64,000 nt of DNA, from NCBI GenBank assembly GCA_963969345.1, contig OZ017769.1:1922001-1986000 (forward strand). The letters are read 5' to 3'. Positions 22,758-31,503 of this stretch are shown one piece after another. The stretch comes from Turbatrix aceti (lineage: Eukaryota > Nematoda > Chromadorea > Rhabditida > Panagrolaimidae). A program made the position numbers and the translations under genes. The notes under the pieces were generated by a model, which did not search any database, was not told where the DNA came from, and saw only the letters and a list, made by a program, of their open reading frames with translations. Numbering within the stretch: the stretch's first letter is position 1; the number at the start of each line of letters is the position of its first letter.

Positions 22758-23857
22758 TTAAATACGGCGACGATAGTCGGACGAAGCGGCGCTGTTGGCT
22801 CCCCCACGGCCACTTCCTCCACCTGACTTGCCGCCCCGCTCCGGGCAGGGGCAGTACTCCGAGTCCTTGCCCGGCTTGCCCTTCGGTCCCTCGCAGCCTT
22901 CGTCTCCGGATTCTCCCGGGGATCCGGGATATCCAGGAGCGCCAAGCTCGCCTTCGGGTCCAGGTCTGCCAGGTGCGCCATCCTTACCTGGAGCGCCCTC
23001 CGGTCCAGCCGGTCCAGCATCTCCAGGCAGGCCCCGTGCTCCCTTGCGACCGATGAGTTTCTGCGTATCCGTGCCCTTGTCTCCGGGAGTGCCGGCTTTT
23101 CCATCGAGACCAGGTGTACCTGGGGGACCCATTTCACCTGGAGATCCCGGGAAGGAGGGTGCTCCTGCCGATCCGGGGGAGCCTCGGTTGCCACGAATAC
23201 CGCGCATACCGGGTTTGCCGGGTTGTCCTGGAGGGCCCTGGGGGCCGGCGGGGCAGGTGAAGCAGCCTTGGGGCGGGAAGTTGGGGACGTCTTCGGCAGG
23301 TGTACCTGGGATGCCATCGACACCCGGGATGCCGGGTAGACCGTCGTAGCCGGGGTCACCGGCCGGGCCCGGGGGTCCTGAGGGGCAGAGTTTGCCGGGC
23401 TCGCCTCCGGGGCCTCCTTTGCATTCTAAACAAAAAATAATTTACCGTAAAAAATCAATAATACCTGAACAAAAAACATACGACAAAGATTAGCCGGGGC
23501 ATTGACCACCGGGGTGGGTGGTCCATAGTTGGTGTTGTCCCCACCGATACCACCACCTCCGTGACCTCCGCCCAGGATACCACCTGGACCAATGGGCGCC
23601 TGCTGGGGGTTGGTGCCCGAAGCACCGTAACCACCGTAGGACTGACGACGGTACCGGTTGGCAGGTGTACCGGCGCCCAGACGAAGCATATCACTCCACA
23701 GATCGTTGGAAATGACTTTGATAGAATCCATCTCGTCATCCAGCTCGGCCCAGATATTTTGGACGTCTTGGTAGATGGATCCAAGGGCGAAGAGGCAAAT
23801 GACGACTGTCACGCCGCTGAAGGCCAAAGCCCCGGTCGCGGCCTTTGAAATAGACAT
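22758..23857 (-). CDS. Cuticle collagen 1
   Basis: Secreted structural collagen of the nematode cuticle. Exon 1 is 23857-23482 and exon 2 is 23425-22758 (stop TAA), joined in phase 1 with a GTATGT donor; 347 residues. Residues 1-50 are the Col_cuticle_N domain with a hydrophobic leader ([16 protein letters not shown]) and the conserved [18 protein letters not shown] helix. NRYRR is the subtilisin-like cleavage site. A Gly/Pro-rich linker precedes the first Cys cluster (CQCKGGPGG), then interrupted Gly-X-Y blocks separated by CFTCPAG and a [10 protein letters not shown] interruption, and a terminal Cys pair ([10 protein letters not shown]). It is a tandem paralogue of the next collagen, with matching interruptions and Cys pattern. 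Minus-strand TATAAAA at 23901-23895, about 40 bases before the ATG. Confidence 0.95.
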
Positions 23858-23894
23858 TGCAGGAGACTGTTTTTTTTCTCCCGATGGTAACGGT

Positions 23895-23901
23895 TTTTAT
23901 A
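23895..23901 (-). promoter_or_regulatory. TATA box of collagen 1
   Basis: Minus-strand TATAAAA about 40 bases upstream of the ATG at 23857. Strongly expressed nematode collagens commonly have such a TATA box. Confidence 0.65.
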
Positions 23902-24084
23902 GAAGACTGTCATGCCCCCAGGCTGTTTTGACCCAATTTCCATTTCACCCGGGGTGGTCAAAACAAAACACATTTTTTTAGCGCACATTTTACGGTTTGA
24001 TTTTTTCTTTGTCTTGAACACGTTTTTTCTCCTCCCAAAAAACAGGTCAATCAGGTTGTAAACAGTACTCTTTACGATAAAAAA

Positions 24085-24090
24085 TTTATT
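24085..24090 (-). terminator. Polyadenylation signal of collagen 2
   Basis: Minus-strand AATAAA about 90 bases past the collagen 2 stop codon. Confidence 0.6.
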
Positions 24091-24179
24091 TTTTCTCGAA
24101 CAACAGTTAAATCCGTGAAGGATACAGGCATTAATCCAGGGGAAAAAGAGGGGTGGATCAAATCAGTCTGTGATACTTC

Positions 24180-25469
24180 TCAGATGCGGAGACGACGACC
24201 ATAGCCGCCAGCACCGCCAGCACCGCCGGCACCGCCGGCGCCACCAGCGTTGCCGCCAAAGCCTCCGGCTCCACCGCCGCGGCCTCCGAGGCCAGTGGCT
24301 CCGGCTCCGAGGCCTTCGTTCTCGACGTCGTCACCGGCTCCAGCTCCGGCTCCGGCTCCGGCGCCAGATCCAAAAGATCCACCGCGTCCGCCGCTGCCGC
24401 TGCCGCCACGTCCACCAGCTCCACCAGCTCCACCGCGAGCAGGGCAGGGGCAATATTCAGAGTCCTTGCCAGGCTTGCCAGCGGGGCCTTCGGGTCCTTC
24501 TTCTCCGTCGTTGCCAGCGGGTCCGGTGAATCCGGCAGATCCTTCGGGGCCAGCGGGGCCGGGGGCTCCGGGAGCGCCGTCCTTGCCCTTGTCTCCGACG
24601 GGGCCTTCGGGGCCCTGTTCGCCGGGAGGTCCGCGGTTGCCCTTGCGTCCGATGATCTTTTCTGCGTCGCGGGCCTTCTCGCCAGGGGTGCCGGGAGCTC
24701 CATCGTCGCCGGGGGCGCCGGGAGGTCCCTGGTCGCCGGGGGCACCGGGAACACCGTCGTTTCCGGGGAATCCAGGAGAGCCACGGGGACCACGGATACC
24801 GCGGATACCAGGCTTGCCGGGGGTACCGGCGGGCCCAGCGGGACCGGTGGGGCAGGTGAAGCAGCCTGTCGGGGGCTCGTTCTTGACATCTTCGGCATCC
24901 TGACCATTCTTGCCATCGAGACCTGGGAGTCCATCGAGACCGTCGAGTCCAGAATCGCCAGGCGGGCCCTGGGGTCCTTCGGGGCAGGAGTTCTCCTCCG
25001 TGCACTGGCACTGAGAGTTGGGCGGGCTGTTGGGGGTCGAGCCACCTGGGAGGAGCGGGTGCGAAAGGCCGGGAACGAGAGGAGGCTGCGAGGATCCACC
25101 GCCGCCGGGAATGACCGGGGGCTGTCCAGGGAGGGGTGGTTGTCCGCCGATGCCTCCGGGGCCAGTCGGGCCTCCGGGGCCGCTGGGGCCAGAGCCATAA
25201 CCACCCGAGGGGTAGCTGGGGTTGGAGCCTGAGGCACCGTAGCCGCCGTAGGACTGACGACGAACGCGGTTGGATGGCGTGCCGGCGCCCATGAGGACCA
25301 TGTCGTTCCAGAGGTCGTCGGAGAGGACCTTGAAGGAATCCATCTCAGCGTCAAGCTCAGTCCAGATCGACTGAACGTCGTTGTAGATGGCCGTGATGGC
25401 AAAGAGGCATGCCAGCAGTGTTACGCCGGAGAACGTAATCGCTCCGACGGTCGCCTTGTTCACCGACAT
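24180..25469 (-). CDS. Cuticle collagen 2
   Basis: Secreted cuticle collagen in one uninterrupted exon of 429 residues. N-terminal Col_cuticle_N domain with leader FSGVTLLACLFAITAIYNDV and helix QSIWTELDAEMDSFKV; NRVRR cleavage site; [13 protein letters not shown] shared with collagen 1; a Pro/Gly linker; CQC cluster; Gly-X-Y blocks broken by CFTCPTG and by ARDAEKIIGRKG; a C-terminal YCPCPARGG. Beyond that it has about 85 extra residues of Gly/Ala-rich sequence ending YGRRLRI, absent from collagen 1. It lacks the intron of collagen 1. The shared order, cleavage site and matching ends (RRRI and RRLRI) support origin by tandem duplication. Minus-strand TATAAAA at 25528-25522. Confidence 0.96.
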   Translation of the reverse strand: MSVNKATVGAITFSGVTLLACLFAITAIYNDVQSIWTELDAEMDSFKVLSDDLWNDMVLMGAGTPSNRVRRQSYGGYGASGSNPSYPSGGYGSGPSGPGGPTGPGGIGGQPPLPGQPPVIPGGGGSSQPPLVPGLSHPLLPGGSTPNSPPNSQCQCTEENSCPEGPQGPPGDSGLDGLDGLPGLDGKNGQDAEDVKNEPPTGCFTCPTGPAGPAGTPGKPGIRGIRGPRGSPGFPGNDGVPGAPGDQGPPGAPGDDGAPGTPGEKARDAEKIIGRKGNRGPPGEQGPEGPVGDKGKDGAPGAPGPAGPEGSAGFTGPAGNDGEEGPEGPAGKPGKDSEYCPCPARGGAGGAGGRGGSGSGGRGGSFGSGAGAGAGAGAGDDVENEGLGAGATGLGGRGGGAGGFGGNAGGAGGAGGAGGAGGYGRRLRI

Positions 25470-26801
25470 CCTGGGTTGGTTGAAAAATGCAACTTGAAGA
25501 AACCCTACCTCTTGTTGGCGATTTTATACTCCATATCTTCTGGGAGGAGCAAAATTGTTTCGTGAAACAACATAAAACAAAAAAGGTACTCAAAAAATGT
25601 TTCATCTATCATGATTGTGATGCCCGACGGGTTTTTCGGGATTCAATTTTTTTTTCATTCTGGATTTAGTGTGCAGGCTCTGTCAACGTTCACGCGCGGC
25701 TATCCGCCACGACGGCGCCGCTCCACTTTTTTTTCGTGTTGCGTGATTGATGATTTTTTTTTCTTTTGGATATCCATCCATCCGTCTCCCACGCACAATC
25801 CCGAATCGTGCGTACCTGTCTCATTTTTTTTTATCTGACCATCGAGAAAAAAACCCGCGCGTAAACGAGCCCACGCACATGACCAGCAGGCTCCCATTCC
25901 TGGTGGTCATCCAATAACCTGTATCCTTTTTTTGAGTCAATTCGCTGACGGATGCGGATGTCGCGCAGAATTTGTCAACACATTAGGATTCGAGAGAAAA
26001 AAAAGTGTTTCCATCCCACACAACGTGTACAAAATACTGCAAATCTTATCCAAATCGAATCTCATGATAGATTCAAAATAATTGCACCGCAGGCTGAAGA
26101 AAAAAAACTGAATTAGGTGTGGTTCACCTGCAAAAAGCAGGTATCAAAACAAAAAAAGGTGGTAATTGGAGCCCGCGATTTTCGAGATCGTAAAAATCAT
26201 TTCGACGAAAATTTATATAATTGACAATATAAATTTTACATAATTAGCTCATTAAAAAACAGGTGACCTAAAGTTTAATTTTGAAAAACAAAAGAGTGGT
26301 CAAAATAGTCTTTTTTGACCGACTTTGAATTTATTTATTTTTCAGTTGCTCTTTTGCGTGTTTTTTGGATGAAAACAGTGCAATTGGGGAAACCTAGGGG
26401 CAACCAAATTGATCAGCAACAATAAAAATATAAAATATGTATATTGGATCAGATCACCCATTTGTAATATTTGATTTGATTACGATTGAGTCAGTTTTGT
26501 TCAAATCCGCATGTTGCCTGCAGGTTGCCGATAAATTCAAATCATCACAATGCATCCAATTTTTCTTCAAATTGTTGCGTTTTTTCTTGTAATTGTTACC
26601 AGTGTTACCCATCTGCTAATGCTCAGTTCGGATCAAACATCGTCAGTTCCGTTTCATCAAACAACTAAACTGACGATTTAAAAATAAATCTTAGCATGTT
26701 GCATGCAATCTCTTGTCCCCTTATAAAAATTTCATCATCACACCCATTTTCTTCAAACTTTCCAGAACCATACATAATAACGATGAAAGCACAACAGACC
26801 A
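25470..26801. other. Intergenic upstream of collagen 2
   Basis: Collagen 2 promoter, then AT-rich DNA. The motif GCATGTTGCNTGCA occurs at 26509 and 26694. No coding sequence supported. Confidence 0.5.
25522..25528 (-). promoter_or_regulatory. TATA box of collagen 2
   Basis: Minus-strand TATAAAA about 55 bases before the ATG at 25469, placed much like the box of collagen 1. Confidence 0.65.
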
Positions 26802-28888
26802 CAGTGATTTATTGCCCTCACAGATGCATCGTTCACCTGGTTGTCATCTCTCCAAAACTAAACGCTTTTTTGTCGTCGGACTAATTTTGGTCTTGTCAGG
26901 ACATTACACTTTCTCTCGCACCTGCAACGCTTCGTTTTCTCGGCTCAGCATGATGAACATTGCCCGGACCGACCGGTTGGCCAAGATGGATGACATTCCT
27001 TGGAAAAAGTGATTGTTCCTGAAGCCGACCAGAAACAGTGATGGACACATTAGACCTTCTTACAATTTTCAAGGTCCGTGTTCATTTTCGAAACCATCAT
27101 GATCTGTCTATGCAATGTGTTGCAAAAATTTGAACCTATAATTTTTTAATCAGGGTGTGAATTTTAAAACCGGCTGACGACAGCAGCTTAATGTATATTT
27201 TCGATTCTAGAACAATTCACTGCCATAAATTGTCTGTGATAAGAAATCAGTGAGACAGGCGTGGAACCCGGCGACGGTAGCAGCGAAGCGGGCGGGAAGA
27301 AAAAAACATCTGCGAGACGTGCAAAAAACAAATTGACCACCTTTTAGTGTTGTTCGAGATCGAGAGCGAGATTGGAAAATGTTTACGACCGGTATTGTAC
27401 TTTTTAAAAGCAGTTTTTTTTTAAATTTCGGAACACAGTTTGATAATTTCAATGACGGGTAAATAGAATTCAGAACACGTAAATGTTAAACTTGGTTGAC
27501 GGTTTTTAATTTTTTTTAACGTGCGAATACCGGTATATAGGGGTACTTTATTGCTCCCGTCTGGGTTCATAAGACCAAAGAGTATCCATACTCTTGCCTT
27601 CATCAAGTCGTCAACTTCGGGAGCACACAGTGCATTTTTTACAGGAGCTTGGCCAAGAAACAACAATTTCAGTAAACTCCGCCCTAATTTTTGGGGTCCA
27701 ATTAGATTCGATGACGCAGTTCAAATCACTGATTTGAGTCCATCGTCTCAGGCAGTGGTCGGCACAGGCTTCGAGGCTTAACATTGATAACGTGCGTGTA
27801 TTCATAGCCTGTGAAACCCTAGTTCCGGGTTCCTGAGATAGACAGGCTGCAGGCTAAATAAATGCAATGCAAGCGGCTTATTTATTACTGTGTTCTAGAA
27901 TTACGGTCGTCGAATTTTTCAAGTTCAACCCCCGTTTGAAAATGTATTCAAAACGTTGGATAATTTTAGCATTTGTTAACAGATAATAAATATTTACAAG
28001 TGCCATTGATCTTTAATGAGCTTAGTGATCTCTGATCTCATGAACTCGACATTAAAGTACTCCCAAGCTCCCAAACACCGATACATCTCCCGTGCAGTAC
28101 CTCAACTCTGCACTATACATAATTTCTGTACCGATTTGACTGACTGGTGATAACTGATAACAGCAATAGGTCAAAAGTTGCCAGCGTGCGCTCCTGTACA
28201 CGCCACTCACCGAGTTGTAAACAAACTCCAGACAACAATGCACCCAACCAAATTTCATTCCTAATTCGGTTACGATTTTTACTAGTTCCGGAATTAAAAA
28301 AAAAAAATTAAAAAGTACGAAACCGGTCGTAAACATTTTCTGATCTCGCTCTCGATCTCGAACAACACTAAAAGGTGGTCAATTAGTTTTTGCACGTCTC
28401 GCAGATGTTTTTTTCTTCCCGTCCGCTCCGCTGCTACCGTTGCCGGGTTCCACGCCTGCCTCGCTGATTTCTTATCACAGACAATTTATGGCAGTCGATT
28501 GTTCTAGAATCGAAAACGCACCGACGTCGTTCGTCAGCCGGTTATAAATTTCACACCCTGATAAAAAAACAGTTGTAACACGTTGCATAGACCAATGATT
28601 GTTTCGGTGATGAGCGCGGGCCTTGAAAAATGTTGGAGTGCCTAATGTGTCCCTATTTCTGGTCGGCTTCAGGAACAATCACTTTTTCTAAGGAATGCCA
28701 TCCATCTTGGCCAACCGGTCGGTCCGGGCAATGTTCATCATGCTGAGCCGAGAAAACGAAACGTTGCAGGTGCGAGAGAAAGTGTAATGTCCTGACAAGA
28801 CCAAAATTAGTCCGACGACAAAAAAGCGTTTAGTTTGGGAGAGATGACAACCAAATGAACGATGCACTGTAAAGGCAATAAATCATTG
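26802..28888. mobile_element. 2.1-kb long inverted-repeat (foldback-like) element
   Basis: The left arm 26802-27425 and right arm 28287-28888 are reverse complements with scattered mismatches and small indels. Shared blocks include CATTGCCCGGACCGACCGG, TTCGAGATCGAGAGCGAG and GTTTACGACCGGT. The loop is about 860 bases of unique sequence with no transposase. Arm ends read CAGTGATTTATTGCC and, on the other strand, CAATGATTTATTGCC, compatible with hAT-type termini (YARNG). I find no matching 8-bp flanks, and weak similarity may continue outward. It could be an old non-autonomous DNA element or an inverted duplication of a gene fragment. Confidence 0.85.
26824..27012 (+). CDS. 62-codon ORF in left arm of inverted repeat (hypothetical)
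   Basis: Unrecognised. ATG at 26824 lies directly behind CCCTCACAG, an acceptor-like site; stop TGA at 27010-27012. The product has a basic start (HLSKTKR), one hydrophobic helix (FFVVGLILVLSG) and a polar tail with a short Arg/Asp-rich segment, a type II membrane topology. The right arm carries the same frame on the minus strand (about 28866-28691) but lacks the ATG through a one-base deletion and ends early at a TAG in place of Trp. That decay pattern, with mostly non-silent differences, argues against current coding use. Could be the relic N-terminal exon of a captured membrane protein. Confidence 0.25.
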   Translation: MHRSPGCHLSKTKRFFVVGLILVLSGHYTFSRTCNASFSRLSMMNIARTDRLAKMDDIPWKK

Positions 28889-29567
28889 GGTTCTAGCGTG
28901 CTCAAACTACAGATGAACGATTAAAGGTACCTAAATGATCGTAACCAAAAAGTGTGCATCTTCAACAACTCCCATTTTTGCATGTTGCGCGCAACTTGTT
29001 GGAATAAAAAACAGTTGGAGTTCAGAAAAACCATTTTGTTGACACCGTAACGCTCTTTTCACTCAACGCATTTCACAATCAGGGTTTAATTTAACTTCCC
29101 CCACCCTTTGGGAAGTCAAATGCGCTTTAATTAACCTTGAATTAGACAGAGAGCCTAATTAGAGCAAATTAAATCTCTCTCATTAGCTATCCAACAATTC
29201 CATTGAAAAAAACTGTTACTCATTCAAAAAATTTGCAAATCACACAAATTCGTAACCAAGCCTCGGGGGTAGATGGAAGCGAGAACAAATGCATCGACTC
29301 GTCCGTAGCTGATCCTGTCTTGATCAGACCAGAGAGCGCCCGTTCACGTGGACACGTGCAGTCCCCTGCAAGTCCACAGGTCGTCCATCCCCCCAACCCC
29401 CCACCACCCCACAGAGCTCGTACCTAGGCTGGGAGCGACCAGCAAAAACCACGCCAGACTGATAACAGACGCGTTGTGTTGTCCCTGACAGACGCAAGCA
29501 ACTTACTGTTACCCCAGGGGGTGGTGAGTGCGTGCCTGCATCCATCCTCCATCCTCCAACCGACGCA
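28889..29567. other. Intergenic before the PLA2-like gene
   Basis: Contains GCATGTTGCGCGCAAC at 28980-28995, a small hairpin ACTTCCC..GGGAAGT at about 29093-29115, and a GC-richer block 29330-29560 that is the likely promoter and 5' UTR of the following gene. Confidence 0.5.
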
Positions 29568-30676
29568 ATGCTGCTTCTGTCTTCTGCCGTCGCTGACGTT
29601 GTCGTCGTCGTTGTGGCGCTCGTCGCCTGTGTAGATTTTGTCTCTGCCGAGCCCGGCATCGCAGGACTTCACAACTGCGGCGGTGGACCGTTTTCAAGCT
29701 TCTTTGCCAACCTTGTGTCTATTCCCTGTCACGTTGAGGAAAGTAGGTCATTTGGGGTTATAATTTGTATAAAAGTACATTTTTTTGTGAACGATACTGT
29801 AAAAAAACCGATGTCTAGCTGTTTTTTTTTTCAAAAAAAAAAATTCCGCGGTTTTTGACGAAAAAAACTAAAGCTAAACGTGAAAAATGAAGAAATTCCA
29901 CTCAAGACCATACAAAGAGCTTGAAAACGATATTCCACTCGAGACCACAACTTCGAGCACCCAGCGTTTTGAAAACTTGCACGTTGCGCGCATTTTTTTG
30001 ATTTTTTTTTGCATTGTTTGTTTTTTGCATGCCCTAAAATTTTTACGATCTGTTGTGGTATGTTTTATGCGTTATGGGCAGGTATTTTTTTGAAGGTAAA
30101 AAATTTGCGATTTTGACGTGGAAAACGTGCGAAATCATATTTTTTTTTTAAATTCGGCCTAACCATAAGAATATTGATCGTAACATTTTTTTTGGTCAAC
30201 GTTCGTTCCACAAACGTGGTATACCTAAAAATCCCTCAAATCCATGCACATTTAATCAAAAATAAATCCCGCTACGTATACCACGCAGCTTATCCTCCAG
30301 ATCACCTCTCATCCACAATTTTCCATTTTCAGTCGATGCCTGCTGCCACGAACACGACCACTGCTACGACGCTCCTCTGCTGCAGGAAACGTGCGATGCG
30401 AGGTTTTGCGCGTGCCTCGAGGCCATCCCGACCAACCTCTACTGCCGGACGCTAGCCCAACCGGGGCTCTGCCTCGCGACCAAGGTCTTCGGCCACAACT
30501 TTCACTGGTCGACTACCTGCTCTCCCTACGAGGACGACGGTGACAGCTGGTGGTTCTCCTTTCTCTCGTCAGGTGGCTCGTCTGGCGGCGACGGCGAAGA
30601 AGACGAAAACAGCACCGAGCACGGGCACTGTGCGATTCTGAGGAATTCTCCCGATCTCATGAAGGATAGCTTATGA
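29568..30676 (+). CDS. Secreted phospholipase A2-like protein
   Basis: Likely extracellular, in the PLA2-like Cys-rich family found in nematodes. Exons 29568-29742 and 30333-30676, phase 1 (GTAGGT donor, TTTTCAG acceptor), 172 residues. Residues 1-27 form a hydrophobic signal peptide. HNCGGGPFSSFF then leads into the active-site helix DACCHEHDHCYD, made across the intron, with the His66-Asp67 dyad and paired Cys of secreted PLA2s. Further Cys residues (CDARFCACLE, YCRTL, LCLATK, TTCSPY) complete a disulfide pattern. The first part has no obvious YGCYCG calcium loop; CGGGPF may replace it, so activity is uncertain. The tail is acidic and Ser/Gly-rich. The intron is 590 bases. Confidence 0.72.
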
Positions 30677-31503
30677 CTTTTCACGTGACTGCAAAATAAG
30701 AGGGTACCGCATAAATTATAGACAGTGTTTTTGGGATCTGAACACGAAATGTTTTTTGCGCATCTTTGGGGTCCCGACACGAAAATTTTTTGCGTGCGTT
30801 TACTTTTTTAAAATTTCGACAATCGTTTTTTTCTTCAATTTTTTTTCCAGTACAAAAATTTTATCTCAACACAAACTTTTTTTTGCGCGCTTTGCTTTTT
30901 AAAATTATTGTTACTGTTTTTTTTTAATTTTTTTCCAAATACAAAAAATTGTCTCAACACGAAAAAAAATTTTGAGCGCGTTTTTTATATTTTTGTAAAC
31001 TAAATTTTTTTTTCACGTACTTTCAAATTTTTTTCTCATTACGAATTTTTTTTCCGCGCTCCAAAAAATATTCAAAAATTTTTTTTAAATTGTTCGCGAA
31101 ATTCAATTTCCATCATGCTCATAAAATAATTTATGGACGTGAAAGAACTTTTTTTAATAATAAGGAAACAACAGAGAGACAAAAAGATGGACAAATTACA
31201 CAAGACAAGTCAGATTTGAGATGTGCGTGATCGATGAGCTCACAGAGAAGATTGGAGAAAAAAAAACAACAACTACAAATAATAATTATAATAGATGGTG
31301 TGCTCTAATAAAGCCTTCTTTAGTCGACGGACGGGTTGGTTGTATTGGTTTACAGGATGGATGAGAATCTCACGGGATAGATAAATGAAAGCCTGGATGC
31401 GAATTCTTCTTCTTCGGAGGATCAGAAAATCCATCGACGACACGCCAGCCAAAACGTGCCAATCGTCGAATATCCTTCCCCTTTCGGAAAACATGACAAC
31501 CAG
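30677..31503. other. Convergent intergenic gap, PLA2-like / BIRC6
   Basis: 30730-31090 is a degenerate repeat of about 80-90 bases with CTCAACACGAAA-type words (30736, 30775, 30863, 30954, 31035) followed by GCGCG words. 31100-31503 is the likely BIRC6 3' UTR on the minus strand; I see no clear AATAAA there. Confidence 0.5.

Noticed and set aside
24250..24903. Pro-rich plus-strand open frames opposite the collagens
   Set aside because: They are the complement of Gly-X-Y coding sequence, which always yields Pro/Ala-rich antisense frames.
27600..27805. Minus-strand Cys-containing frame in the inverted-repeat loop, PAN/apple-like at first sight
   Set aside because: Only the first Cys spacing fits; the rest of the domain is missing and the frame is short.
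28052..28336. 94-codon minus-strand frame at the inner edge of the right arm
   Set aside because: Begins in the repeat arm, has no homologous frame in the left arm and no recognisable motif.
29085..29120. GGGTTTAATTTAACTTCCC, reminiscent of a spliced-leader RNA
   Set aside because: The leader match breaks after about ten bases and no donor or Sm site follows.
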